A stretch of 64,000 nucleotides of DNA from BJGV01 sp965205785 (GTDB lineage: Bacteria > Pseudomonadota > Gammaproteobacteria > Burkholderiales > Nitrosomonadaceae), in contig OZ242188.1 of NCBI GenBank assembly GCA_965205785.1, positions 806,001-870,000 on the forward strand, read 5' to 3'. Shown piece after piece: positions 1-9,180 of the stretch. Position 1 is the stretch's first letter. Every line of letters starts with the position of its first letter. Position numbers and translations under genes: made by a program. The notes beneath the pieces were generated by a model that worked only from the letters and a program-made list of their open reading frames with translations, searched no databases and had not been told where the DNA came from.

Positions 1-417
1 CCCCGATATGTATATCTCCCTTATCATGTAAATAGTATTGCCCTCATCCCTGATGATCGTGCCACACTTCATAGGTGCATTGCGCATCGTTTCGAAGAAA
101 TGCTGGAACTAGGGCTGATTAATGAAACGCGTGTTGTGCGGGATACGTTTGGTCTTGATGCCGATGCTACTTCCATGCGATGTGTTGGCTATCGACAAGC
201 CTGCATGTATCTAGACAATGAAATTAATCTGATCGAAATGCGAGAGATGGGTCTGGCTGCTACACGTCAGTTGGCAAAAAGACAACTTACCTGGCTACGA
301 TCAATGCAGGAATTTAAAGAGTTTAATTGCTTTGCAGAAAACTTACCAAAACTGATTTTAGATTTTTTACAAAAAAATGAATTTAAGAGTAAAAAAACTC
401 GAGATAATCTAGTGTAA
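1..417 (+). CDS. miaA: tRNA dimethylallyltransferase MiaA, C-terminal part
   Basis: The reading frame is open from base 1 to a TAA at 415-417, so the 5' end lies outside the window. MiaA transfers a dimethylallyl group to A37 of tRNAs that read codons starting with U. The visible part carries the family's C-terminal signature: a GYRQ motif followed by an AATRQLAKRQLTWLR stretch, which is the tRNA-binding C-terminal helix region. About 138 residues are visible of the usual 310 or so. The tail after this motif is Lys-rich and not conserved. The next gene, fadE, starts 94 bases downstream and is functionally unrelated. Confidence 0.93.
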   Translation, partial: PRYVYLPYHVNSIALIPDDRATLHRCIAHRFEEMLELGLINETRVVRDTFGLDADATSMRCVGYRQACMYLDNEINLIEMREMGLAATRQLAKRQLTWLRSMQEFKEFNCFAENLPKLILDFLQKNEFKSKKTRDNLV

Positions 418-511
418 ACATGCCGACTAATAATTCATAATACTGACTTACTATGCTTGTATAAGGTAGCATGTAGCGCTTGACTTGCAGCAATTATACA
501 GGACAAATATC

Positions 512-2815
512 ATGATTCACTTCTTTTTTTCTTTATTACTAGGATTAATCGCCATAGCTGGCATAGTTTTATTCATCCGCCCGCTACGCCATCTTTTTGT
601 TTCAGGCCCGTTATTAAAAATATTTAGAAAAGTCTTGCCACAAGTTTCACAGACTGAACAAGAAGCTTTAGATGCTGGAACTGTATGGTGGGAAGGAGAA
701 TTATTTAGTGGTGACCCAAACTGGAGTACATTACTGGCCTACCCCAAACCGCAACTTAGTGACGAAGAAAAAGCCTTCCTTGATGGTCCAGTAGAACAAT
801 TATGTGAAATGTTGGATGAGTGGAAGATTACGCGGGAACTCCATGACCTTCCGCCTAATGTCTGGCAATTTATTAAAGACAACGGCTTTTTCGGCATGAT
901 TATTCCCAAGCAGTACGGTGGCCACGGATTCTCAGCACTGGCTCATTCTGAAGTAGTAATGAAAATCGGCTCACGTAGCGGCACAGCTGCGGTTACGGTG
1001 ATGGTACCAAACTCACTAGGGCCTGCAGAATTACTCCTGCATTATGGTACGGATGAACAAAAAAATAATTATCTACCTCGTCTGGCAAAGGGACTGGAAA
1101 TACCATGCTTTGCACTCACCGGACCTGATGCCGGCTCAGATGCCGGAGCTATACCTGATACAGGCATCATATGCCGGAGTAAATTTGAAGGTAAAAAAGA
1201 TATTCTGGGTATACGCATTACATGGGAAAAACGCTATATTACTTTAGGTCCTGTGGCAACGCTGTTAGGCCTCGCTTTTAAACTTTATGATCCTAACAAA
1301 CTGTTGGGTGAAGAAAAGGATCTTGGCATTACTCTGGCACTGATTCCCACTAACACACCTGGGATTTCAATTGGTCGCCGACATTTTCCGTTAGATGCAG
1401 CTTTTCAGAACGGCCCAAATGCTGGCAAAGACGTTTTTATTCCTATTGAATGGGTAATTGGTGGTCGTGAAGGTGTAGGTAACGGCTGGCGAATGCTAAT
1501 GAATTGTCTTTCAGTAGGGCGATCAATTTCCCTACCTGCAACTAGTGTTGGTGCTGCAAAACTTGCAGCACGCACCAGTGGCGCCTATGGCATGGTACGA
1601 ACGCAATTTAAAATGCCGATTGGACGCTTTGAAGGTGTAGAAGAAGCCTTGGCGCGTATTGCTGGTAATACTTATATGATGGACGCAGCTCGGGTAATGA
1701 CAGCTGGTGCAGTTGATTTAGGTGAAAAACCTTCTGTCATTTCGGCCATCATCAAATATCATCTTACCGAGCGTGGTCGTCAGATTATTAATGATGCAAT
1801 GGATATACATGGTGGTAAAGGAATTTGTATGGGGCCAAGCAATTATCTAGGTCGAACCTATCAGCAGATTCCGGTTAGCATTACGGTGGAGGGAGCTAAT
1901 ATTTTAACTCGCAGTTTGATTATTTTTGGCCAAGGGGCAATACGTTGTCACCCTTATATACTCAAAGAAATTGACGCTGCTAATAATAGTGATGATACCC
2001 AGGCATTACAGGAATTTGATCAGGCGTTAACAGGACATCTTAGTTTTAGTTTTAACAATGGCTTCCGTTGTTTGCTTTACGGGCTGTCAGGGGGGGCACT
2101 TGCAAAGGCGCCTAACATTTCTTTCAGTGAAGAGATAGCAGGCTATTACAGGCAACTATCCAGATTCTCAACTGCTTTTGCACTGGTTGCTGATGTTTCT
2201 ATGCTAATACTTGGTGGTTCTCTCAAACGTAAGGAAAAACTTTCTGCTCGTCTAGGAGATATTCTAAGTATGCTTTATTTGTGCTCTGCTACATTGAAAC
2301 GATTTGAAGATGATGGCCGGCCGGCCTCTGATTTACCGTTGCTACAGTGGTCAATACAAGACGCTCTTTATCGTATGCAGTTGGCTTTCTACGGTCTACT
2401 GGACAATTTCCCAAACCGTTTCATGGCATGGAAGTTACGATTTCTAATATTTCCTCTGGGCAGAGCATTCACTCCCCCATCAGATGAGCTGGGACACAAA
2501 GTTGTCAAAGTACTAATGACACTTGGAGAAACTCGTGACCGCCTGACCAAAAATATTTATATTCCAGACTCTGATAACGAACCACTTGGAGTCCTAGAGC
2601 AAGCATTACAATGCGCGGAAAAATGTAAAGAAGCTAATACAAAAGTTCGTACAGCAGTCAAAGCCGGCAGCATAACAGCACAGAACAATGAAAAAATTTC
2701 TGAAGCACTGAAACAAGGCATTATAAATGATGCAGAAGCAAAATCTTTACAGGAAATGGAGACACTTCGCCGCCGAGTAATAATGGTTGATGACTTCCCG
2801 CCAGATTTCAGCTAA
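512..2815 (+). CDS. fadE: Long-chain acyl-CoA dehydrogenase FadE
   Basis: This enzyme makes the first, FAD-dependent oxidation of acyl-CoA in beta-oxidation. The 767-residue product begins with one hydrophobic segment (residues 1-28), as membrane-associated FadE proteins do. An acyl-CoA dehydrogenase core follows, with ALTGPDAGSDAG (about 201-212) and VEGANILTR plus IFGQGAIRCHPY (about 445-470). The rest is the FadE-specific C-terminal domain (DUF1974). E. coli FadE is 814 residues, so the length fits. I chose the ATG at 512 because AGGA lies 9 bases upstream; an in-frame TTG at 485 would add nine residues but has no better ribosome site. It is first in a five-gene same-strand fatty-acid operon. 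Confidence 0.93.
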   Translation: MIHFFFSLLLGLIAIAGIVLFIRPLRHLFVSGPLLKIFRKVLPQVSQTEQEALDAGTVWWEGELFSGDPNWSTLLAYPKPQLSDEEKAFLDGPVEQLCEMLDEWKITRELHDLPPNVWQFIKDNGFFGMIIPKQYGGHGFSALAHSEVVMKIGSRSGTAAVTVMVPNSLGPAELLLHYGTDEQKNNYLPRLAKGLEIPCFALTGPDAGSDAGAIPDTGIICRSKFEGKKDILGIRITWEKRYITLGPVATLLGLAFKLYDPNKLLGEEKDLGITLALIPTNTPGISIGRRHFPLDAAFQNGPNAGKDVFIPIEWVIGGREGVGNGWRMLMNCLSVGRSISLPATSVGAAKLAARTSGAYGMVRTQFKMPIGRFEGVEEALARIAGNTYMMDAARVMTAGAVDLGEKPSVISAIIKYHLTERGRQIINDAMDIHGGKGICMGPSNYLGRTYQQIPVSITVEGANILTRSLIIFGQGAIRCHPYILKEIDAANNSDDTQALQEFDQALTGHLSFSFNNGFRCLLYGLSGGALAKAPNISFSEEIAGYYRQLSRFSTAFALVADVSMLILGGSLKRKEKLSARLGDILSMLYLCSATLKRFEDDGRPASDLPLLQWSIQDALYRMQLAFYGLLDNFPNRFMAWKLRFLIFPLGRAFTPPSDELGHKVVKVLMTLGETRDRLTKNIYIPDSDNEPLGVLEQALQCAEKCKEANTKVRTAVKAGSITAQNNEKISEALKQGIINDAEAKSLQEMETLRRRVIMVDDFPPDFS

Positions 2816-2891
2816 AAGAACCATTGTTTAAACATATGCTGCGCATGATTCAGAAAGTTGTGGAAACTTTTACCATAACGACAAAATAAAT

Positions 2892-4694
2892 ATGGAAAAT
2901 ATAATTCCAACAGAAACGGCAAAAACACTGGATGGTTTATTCAGTGAACGAGTGCGACGCTCACCCCAAATGATAGCTTATCGCAGCTATGATCAGGTGG
3001 CTGGAAAATGGTGTGATCATACCTGGGCACAAATAGAAAGAGAGGTGGCACGATGGCAAGCTGCCCTGACTAAAGAGGGTTTAGAAGCTGGTGATCGTGT
3101 GGCAGTTATGGCGAGAAACTGTCCGGAATGGGTAATATTTGATCAGGCAGCACTGGGGTTAGGTCTTGTAATTGTACCCCTCTATACAGAAGATCGAGCC
3201 GAGAATGCTGCGTATATTTTAAGCGACTCAGGTGCCAGATTATTGCTACTTGAAGATCAAAAACAGTGGCAGCCACTAAAAGAATTACGTGGTCAAATGA
3301 GCGAACTGTTTAGAATTGTAACGATAAATTCATTTGAAAATTGTACCAAAGAAGCTTTGGATAGTGACATATCCGCACTTTGTAATTGGCTACCGGCAGA
3401 AGCAGGAGAAGTACAACACGCGAAACACAAACCAAATGATCTCGCCACGATCATGTATACATCGGGTACTTCAGGTCGCCCAAAGGGAGTAATGCTTAGC
3501 CATCATAATCTGCTAACTAATGCAAACAGCTGCCTACAAATTGTACCGGTTAGGCAAGATGACTTGTTTCTTTCTTTTTTACCACTTTCACACGCATTTG
3601 AACGCACTGTAGGATACTACCTTCCCTTAATGAGCGGAGCCACAGTTGCTTATGCACGTTCAATACAGCAACTACAAGAGGATCTGGTACAGATTCGCCC
3701 TTCTGTTCTTATTTCGGTCCCACGAATTTATGAACGAGTTTATGCTGCAATTCATGCCAAACTGGAAAAAAAATCTACCCTCAGCCGTCTTATATTTAAC
3801 TATGCTGTTGAAGTGGGGTATAGTCGCTTTGAGCTACAGCAGCAGAGGGGGGCCAAGAAAGTATCCCACCTGTTATGGCCTATTCTAAATGCACTTGTGG
3901 CAAAAGAAGTAATGAGTAAACTAGGTGGTCGGCTGCGACTTGCAATGGGAGGTGGAGCTCCATTGTCAACTGAAGTATCACGAATGTTTATTGGCCTTGG
4001 ATTACCAATTTTGCAAGGTTATGGTATGACTGAATGTAGTCCGGTAGCCAGCACCAATAGTATAGAGAATAATGTTCCGTCAAGTGTAGGTCATGCTATT
4101 CCTGGTGTAAAAGTAAAGCTTGGTGAAAATAATGCGCTGCTTATTCATGGTCCCAACGTTATGTTGGGTTACTGGAATAATCCTGAAGCCACTGCATCAG
4201 TTTTGGCTCCAGATGGATGGCTCAACTCAGGAGATATGGCTCGTATTGATGGTGGAATAATAACGATCACTGGACGTCTAAAAGAAATTATTGTTATGTC
4301 TACTGGTGAGAAAATTCCACCAACAGATATGGAGACAGCAATTTTACGTGACCCACTTTTCGAACAAGTAATGTTAATAGGTGAAGGACGCTCATATCTA
4401 AGTGTATTAGTAGTTATGAATCGTGATGGCCGTGAAAAAATATCTCTTCAGCATAAGCTTGACCCAGAAATAGGTAGCTTGATACAAAACGAGAAAATGA
4501 AAGAAATTCTTCTGGAGAAAATTACACATCAGATACGCGAATTCCCGGGCTATGCAAAAATACATCGCGTAGCACTGGTACCGGAACCATGGACCGTTGA
4601 GAATGGTATGCTAACACCCACCCTGAAACTAAAACGGGCTAAGGTATTGGAGCATTACCAGGCTACGGTTAATAAGCTCTATGAAGGACACTAA
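2892..4694 (+). CDS. fadD: Long-chain fatty-acid-CoA ligase (FadD/FACS family)
   Basis: It activates fatty acids to acyl-CoA with ATP through an acyl-adenylate. The 600-residue protein has the AMP-binding motif YTSGTSGRPKG (about 189-199), the GYGMTE motif that closes the adenylate pocket, and GWLNSGDMARID with GRLKEIIVMSTGEKI near the C-terminal hinge. The last part resembles FadD15-type long AMP-forming ligases rather than the 561-residue E. coli FadD. It follows fadE by 76 bases and precedes a thioesterase, so it probably supplies substrate to fadE in the same operon. Chain-length preference cannot be read from the sequence. Confidence 0.9.
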   Translation: MENIIPTETAKTLDGLFSERVRRSPQMIAYRSYDQVAGKWCDHTWAQIEREVARWQAALTKEGLEAGDRVAVMARNCPEWVIFDQAALGLGLVIVPLYTEDRAENAAYILSDSGARLLLLEDQKQWQPLKELRGQMSELFRIVTINSFENCTKEALDSDISALCNWLPAEAGEVQHAKHKPNDLATIMYTSGTSGRPKGVMLSHHNLLTNANSCLQIVPVRQDDLFLSFLPLSHAFERTVGYYLPLMSGATVAYARSIQQLQEDLVQIRPSVLISVPRIYERVYAAIHAKLEKKSTLSRLIFNYAVEVGYSRFELQQQRGAKKVSHLLWPILNALVAKEVMSKLGGRLRLAMGGGAPLSTEVSRMFIGLGLPILQGYGMTECSPVASTNSIENNVPSSVGHAIPGVKVKLGENNALLIHGPNVMLGYWNNPEATASVLAPDGWLNSGDMARIDGGIITITGRLKEIIVMSTGEKIPPTDMETAILRDPLFEQVMLIGEGRSYLSVLVVMNRDGREKISLQHKLDPEIGSLIQNEKMKEILLEKITHQIREFPGYAKIHRVALVPEPWTVENGMLTPTLKLKRAKVLEHYQATVNKLYEGH

Positions 4695-4751
4695 GATATA
4701 TTTGTATGTGCTTCCAATTGCTTGACCAAAAAACGATAAGGTATACCAGAA

Positions 4752-5171
4752 ATGGGTAATAACAAAGAAATCCATACTTCTTTACCACAAGATTGTGATC
4801 CAACACTTAGGATAGTTCCCATGCCAACAGACACCAATCATGCTGGTGACGTGTTTGGGGGCTGGATAATGTCACAGGTTGATATAGCTGGTAGTCTTTT
4901 AGCAATCCGCTATGCGGGTGGACGGGTAGCTACAGTTGCAGTAAATAATTTTGTATTTAAACAGCCAGTATTTGTTGGTGATCTGGTAAGCTTTTACGCT
5001 GAAATTACAAAGGTAGGACACACTTCAATTACAGTAGATGTTTCTGTTTACGCTCAACGAGGGCCTCGCGAAGGAGATAAAGAAATCTGTATTAAGGTAA
5101 CCGAAGCAGTGCTAACTTATGTGGCGGTAGATGAAAAACGCAGACCACGAGTAGTCCCACAAAAACAATAA
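4752..5171 (+). CDS. Acyl-CoA thioesterase, YciA-like hotdog fold
   Basis: This 139-residue single hotdog-domain protein likely hydrolyses acyl-CoA to free acid and CoA. The N-terminal part has the YciA/ACOT pattern NHAGDVFGGWIMSQVD, where the Asp and the following helix form the active site, and then VAVNNFVFKQPVFVGD. It lies between the acyl-CoA ligase and the dehydrogenase/hydratase gene on the same strand. A thioesterase here may relieve acyl-CoA build-up or release CoA during beta-oxidation. Family assignment is firm; substrate range is inferred only from context. Confidence 0.87.
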   Translation: MGNNKEIHTSLPQDCDPTLRIVPMPTDTNHAGDVFGGWIMSQVDIAGSLLAIRYAGGRVATVAVNNFVFKQPVFVGDLVSFYAEITKVGHTSITVDVSVYAQRGPREGDKEICIKVTEAVLTYVAVDEKRRPRVVPQKQ

Positions 5172-5196
5172 AGACCGGATCAGACAGGAGAAGAAA

Positions 5197-7686
5197 TTGA
5201 GTAACAATAATTTCATTGTACGCAAGGTAGCTGTATTAGGCGCAGGTGTAATGGGTGCACAAATTGCAGCACACCTGATTAATGCTAACGTTGAAACACT
5301 ACTTTTTGAGCTCCCGGCAGAACAAGACGACCCCAATGCTAACGTGGCAAAAGCCGTAAAAAACTTGCAAAAGCAAGAACCTGCACCACTTTCAATTGCA
5401 ACTAAAGCAACTTATATCCAACCTGCCAATTATGATCAACATCTTGCCTTACTTCAGGACTGCGACATAGTAATTGAAGCAATCGCGGAACGCATGGAGT
5501 GGAAAACCGAACTTTATAAAAAAGTTGCGCCGAATCTTGGTGAACATACAATTTTTGCCAGCAATACTTCAGGGCTTTCCATCAACCAGTTAGCTCGCGC
5601 ATTTCCAGAAGGTTTGCGTAATCGTTTTTGTGGCATTCATTTTTTTAATCCGCCTCGATACATGCATTTAGTTGAGCTGATTGCCTGCGAAAATAGTGAT
5701 GCCACAATGCTTGATGATTTGGAAAGTTTTTTAGTCACCTCTCTTGGGAAGGGGGTTATAAGAGCGAAAGATACGCCTAACTTTATCGCCAATCGAGTAG
5801 GTGTATTTTCTATGCTTGCAACCATGTACCATGCCAAGGAATTTGAGTTGGAATTTGATCTGGTAGACGCTCTAACCGGCGCCCTGATCGACCGTCCTAA
5901 GAGCGCCACTTTCCGTACTGCTGATATAGTAGGATTAGATACGTTAGCACATGTGGTAAATACTATGCGTGACACGTTGGCTAATGACCCTTGGCATAAA
6001 TACTTTGTTGTGCCGGACTGGCTGCAAGCGCTGATTGAAAAAGGGGCGCTTGGACAAAAAACCAAATGCGGTATTTATCAAAAAACTGGTAAGGATATTC
6101 ATGTCCTCAATCCAATAACACAAGAATATAGTCTTTCTACGAATAAATGTAACAACGAAATCAAAGAGCTACTCAAATACAAAAAAATTACAGAAAGGCT
6201 CTCAGCACTCCATGAAAACCCTCATCCGCAGGCCCAATTTCTTTGGGCAATATTCCGTGATTTATTTCATTATTGTGCCATCCATCTTGCTTCAATTGCT
6301 GATAATGCACGCGATCTTGATCTCGCAATTCGCTGGGGCTTTGGTTGGAATCAAGGGCCGTTCGAAATCTGGCAAACATCAGGATGGAACAAGATTACAA
6401 CTTGGATTAATGAAGATATCGCGGCAGGAAAAAGTATGAGCTCTACACCACTACCTAGCTGGGCGCTTGAAGCTAAGCGCAGTGGGGTTCATTCAAAACA
6501 AGGGTCATACGCCCCACAAACTAAAACTGAGCATCTCCGTTCAGGCTTGGCGGTATACCAACGACAACTGTTCCCTGACAAGATCATGGGTGAAGAAAAA
6601 CAATATGGTAAGACCATATTTGAAACTGATGCAATCCGAATGTGGTATACAGGAGACGATGATATTGCAATAGTCAGTTTCAAAAGCAAAATGCATACTA
6701 TCGGTACTGATGTTTTAGATGGAATGCAACAGGCCATAGAAGAAGCAGAACAAAACTGGCGTGCTTTGGTAATCTGGCAGACGGAACCGCCATTTTCTGC
6801 TGGAGCAAATTTACAAAAAGCAACAGAACGCCTAAAAAACAGCAGCCCTCCCTCTACGCTCAGTGTATTGACAAAAAAACTAAAGAAAGCAGCGCGGTCT
6901 ACTGTGCTCAAGGCTGCCCGAAATCTTAATTTAGCTGATGCTCTGATGGCCGGAAAACTAGCTGAAGTGGAAGCAATGATTGCGCAATTCCAGCAGACTT
7001 CACAAGACCTTAAATACTCGATGGTCCCAACCGTGGCAGCGGTAGATGGACTTGCGTTAGGTGGTGGTTGTGAGTTTGTGATGCACAGCGACCAGACTGT
7101 AGCAACCCTCGAAAGTTACATCGGTCTTGTGGAGGCAGGTGTTGGCTTATTGCCGGCAGGCGGAGGCTGTAAAGAATTTGCATTACGCGCAACACAAAAT
7201 ACAATGGAAGACGATCCGCTAGCAATGCTAAAAAATTATTTTAAAACAGTCGCAACCGCCGAGTTGGCAAAAAGTGCCGAGCAAGCTAAAGAACTGGGTT
7301 TTTTACGCTCCGCTGACAAGATAATTATGAACCGTTTCGAATTACTGCATGCTGCCAAAATGCAGGCAAGCGCTTTGGCTGAAGCAGGCTACCGCCCACC
7401 ACTAAAAAACGGCAAATTTCCAGTGGCAGGATCTACCGGAGTAGCCACACTTAAATCTCTACTTGTCAATATGCTGGAGGGCAAGTACATCTCAGAGCAT
7501 GATTATTTAATAGGTAACAAAATTGCCTATGTTATGTGCGGCGGCAATCTTACTCCTGGTAGTTTGGTTGATGAAGACTGGTTCTTAGAATTAGAACGAA
7601 CAGCATTTATTGAACTGCTGGCTACAGAAAAAACTCAAGCACGAGTGGAGCATACGTTAAAGACAGGCAAACCACTTAGAAACTAA
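5197..7686 (+). CDS. Fused 3-hydroxyacyl-CoA dehydrogenase / enoyl-CoA hydratase (FadN-type order)
   Basis: The 829-residue protein carries the two middle steps of beta-oxidation. An NAD-binding Rossmann motif, VAVLGAGVMGAQIAAHL, lies at about residue 11. The hydroxyacyl-CoA dehydrogenase domains follow, with NTSGLSI and GIHFFNPP. An enoyl-CoA hydratase (crotonase) domain occupies the C-terminal half, with AVDGLALGGGCEF and GLVEAGVGLLPAGGG. This order is the reverse of E. coli FadB/FadJ and matches Bacillus FadN and many betaproteobacterial homologues. Translation starts at TTG 5197; AGGAG lies about 8 bases upstream and no ATG fits as well. It is followed 25 bases later by the thiolase gene. 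Confidence 0.9.
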   Translation: MSNNNFIVRKVAVLGAGVMGAQIAAHLINANVETLLFELPAEQDDPNANVAKAVKNLQKQEPAPLSIATKATYIQPANYDQHLALLQDCDIVIEAIAERMEWKTELYKKVAPNLGEHTIFASNTSGLSINQLARAFPEGLRNRFCGIHFFNPPRYMHLVELIACENSDATMLDDLESFLVTSLGKGVIRAKDTPNFIANRVGVFSMLATMYHAKEFELEFDLVDALTGALIDRPKSATFRTADIVGLDTLAHVVNTMRDTLANDPWHKYFVVPDWLQALIEKGALGQKTKCGIYQKTGKDIHVLNPITQEYSLSTNKCNNEIKELLKYKKITERLSALHENPHPQAQFLWAIFRDLFHYCAIHLASIADNARDLDLAIRWGFGWNQGPFEIWQTSGWNKITTWINEDIAAGKSMSSTPLPSWALEAKRSGVHSKQGSYAPQTKTEHLRSGLAVYQRQLFPDKIMGEEKQYGKTIFETDAIRMWYTGDDDIAIVSFKSKMHTIGTDVLDGMQQAIEEAEQNWRALVIWQTEPPFSAGANLQKATERLKNSSPPSTLSVLTKKLKKAARSTVLKAARNLNLADALMAGKLAEVEAMIAQFQQTSQDLKYSMVPTVAAVDGLALGGGCEFVMHSDQTVATLESYIGLVEAGVGLLPAGGGCKEFALRATQNTMEDDPLAMLKNYFKTVATAELAKSAEQAKELGFLRSADKIIMNRFELLHAAKMQASALAEAGYRPPLKNGKFPVAGSTGVATLKSLLVNMLEGKYISEHDYLIGNKIAYVMCGGNLTPGSLVDEDWFLELERTAFIELLATEKTQARVEHTLKTGKPLRN

Positions 7687-7711
7687 AGCTAAGTCTTACC
7701 GGAGACGTAAC

Positions 7712-8911
7712 ATGACAAAACAAATTCAAGATGCCTATATTGTTTCTGCAACACGAACACCTGTTGGCAAAGCACCGCGCGGCATGTTTAAGGCCGTACG
7801 ACCTGATGACATGCTGGCACATGTTTTGACGGCTGCTATGAAACAATGCGCCGAGATAGATCCTGCAGCAGTTGATGATGTTATTGTCGGATGCGCTATG
7901 CCGGAAGCAGAACAAGGAATGAATGTAGCTCGCATTGCATTACTGCTTGCAGGACTACCGGATAACGTAGCCGGTATGACCATTAATCGTTTTTGTTCTT
8001 CCGGACTTCAGGCAGTAGCTTTGGCTGCAGATCGAATCCGCCTGGGTGAAGCAGATATCATGATAGCTGCAGGTACGGAAAGCATGAGCATGATACCAAT
8101 GATGGGTAATAAGGTGGCCATGAATCCTGCCATATTCTTACGTGATGAGAATGTTGGGATTGCCTATGGTATGGGCATGACTGCAGAGAAAGTTGCTCAA
8201 CAGTGGAAAATAAGCCGTGAAGTACAGGATGAGTTTGCAGTGACAAGTCATAGTAGGGCACTTAAAGCCGCTGAGACAAATGAATTTAGCCAGGAGATTT
8301 CACCTTATGCTGTTGAAGAAAAAAGGCCTGATCTGACTACACATGAAATCCGTAGTATCTCTACCATAAGAGATGCTGATGAAGGACCGCGGCCAGGTAC
8401 TAATCAGGATGTTCTTTCTAAATTAAGGCCTGTATTTGCAAGTAAAGGCTCGGTTACAGCAGGTAATAGCTCACAGATGTCTGACGGTGCAGGTGCAGTA
8501 ATTGTCGTAAGCGAATCAGCACTGAAACGTTTCAATCTAACTCCAATTGGGCGCTTTATAGGATTTTCTGTTGCCGGTGTACCACCTGAAATAATGGGTG
8601 TTGGACCGATCAAGGCGATCCCAAAAGTACTTAAACAAGTTGGGCTACAACAAGACGATCTAGATTGGATTGAATTAAACGAAGCTTTTGCGGCTCAAAG
8701 CCTCGCGGTCATCGGTGATCTGGGACTGGATCAGACCAAAGTTAATCCCCTAGGAGGAGCAATTGCGCTTGGTCATCCTCTGGGTGCAACCGGCGCCATC
8801 CGTGTTGCTACGCTGCTCCATGGTTTGCGCCGTCATAAGCAAAAATATGGAATGGTCACAATGTGCATTGGAACCGGTATGGGAGCAGCAAGTGTGTTTG
8901 AGGCACTTTGA
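7712..8911 (+). CDS. fadA: Acetyl-CoA acyltransferase (3-ketoacyl-CoA thiolase)
   Basis: This thiolase completes beta-oxidation by cleaving 3-ketoacyl-CoA to acetyl-CoA and a shortened acyl-CoA. The 399-residue length is normal. The nucleophilic cysteine is Cys95 in NRFCSSGLQA. The second catalytic pair is His355 in GHPLGATG and Cys385 in MCIGTGMGA. GGAG stands 9 bases before the ATG. It is the last gene of the fatty-acid operon, and no clear hairpin terminator follows it. A biosynthetic acetyl-CoA acetyltransferase would look similar, but the operon argues for the degradative role. Confidence 0.93.
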   Translation: MTKQIQDAYIVSATRTPVGKAPRGMFKAVRPDDMLAHVLTAAMKQCAEIDPAAVDDVIVGCAMPEAEQGMNVARIALLLAGLPDNVAGMTINRFCSSGLQAVALAADRIRLGEADIMIAAGTESMSMIPMMGNKVAMNPAIFLRDENVGIAYGMGMTAEKVAQQWKISREVQDEFAVTSHSRALKAAETNEFSQEISPYAVEEKRPDLTTHEIRSISTIRDADEGPRPGTNQDVLSKLRPVFASKGSVTAGNSSQMSDGAGAVIVVSESALKRFNLTPIGRFIGFSVAGVPPEIMGVGPIKAIPKVLKQVGLQQDDLDWIELNEAFAAQSLAVIGDLGLDQTKVNPLGGAIALGHPLGATGAIRVATLLHGLRRHKQKYGMVTMCIGTGMGAASVFEAL

Positions 8912-9022
8912 AGTCTGAGCTACTAAAATGCAGTCTATAGCACGTAAAAACTACATGGACAGAGATAGCTTAAGTATGTATAGTATGGTACTTCTTTACT
9001 CAGGTATTAACTTATTCTTCTT

Positions 9023-9103
9023 ACTAACTAAATAGTTAGTTTTATGATGATGAGACAGCAATATAACAAGGCACGACAATTTAGGAAAGGTGACAAATTG
9101 TCG
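9023..9103 (+). promoter_or_regulatory. Two inverted repeats in the nirK upstream region
   Basis: The 269-base gap before nirK holds two perfect inverted repeats. One is ACTAACT-4 nt-AGTTAGT (9023-9040). The other has 9-base arms CGACAATTT (9074-9082) and AAATTGTCG (9095-9103) around a 12-base spacer. The arm centres of the second are 21 bases apart, about two helical turns, which suits a dimeric regulator binding one DNA face. Neither matches the FNR consensus TTGAT-N4-ATCAA. A stem-loop in the leader RNA is the alternative reading. The regulator is unknown. Confidence 0.45.
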
Positions 9104-9180
9104 CATCCCAGGATGTAATAGTAGCAAGTAGTGGGCAAATAAGATTTATGCTCGGTAATTATTATTTAATGGAGGGAAAT

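Noticed and set aside
6188..7225. Several minus-strand frames of 60-140 codons opposite the beta-oxidation genes
   Set aside because: They are shadows of the well-conserved dehydrogenase/hydratase gene, with no family signature.
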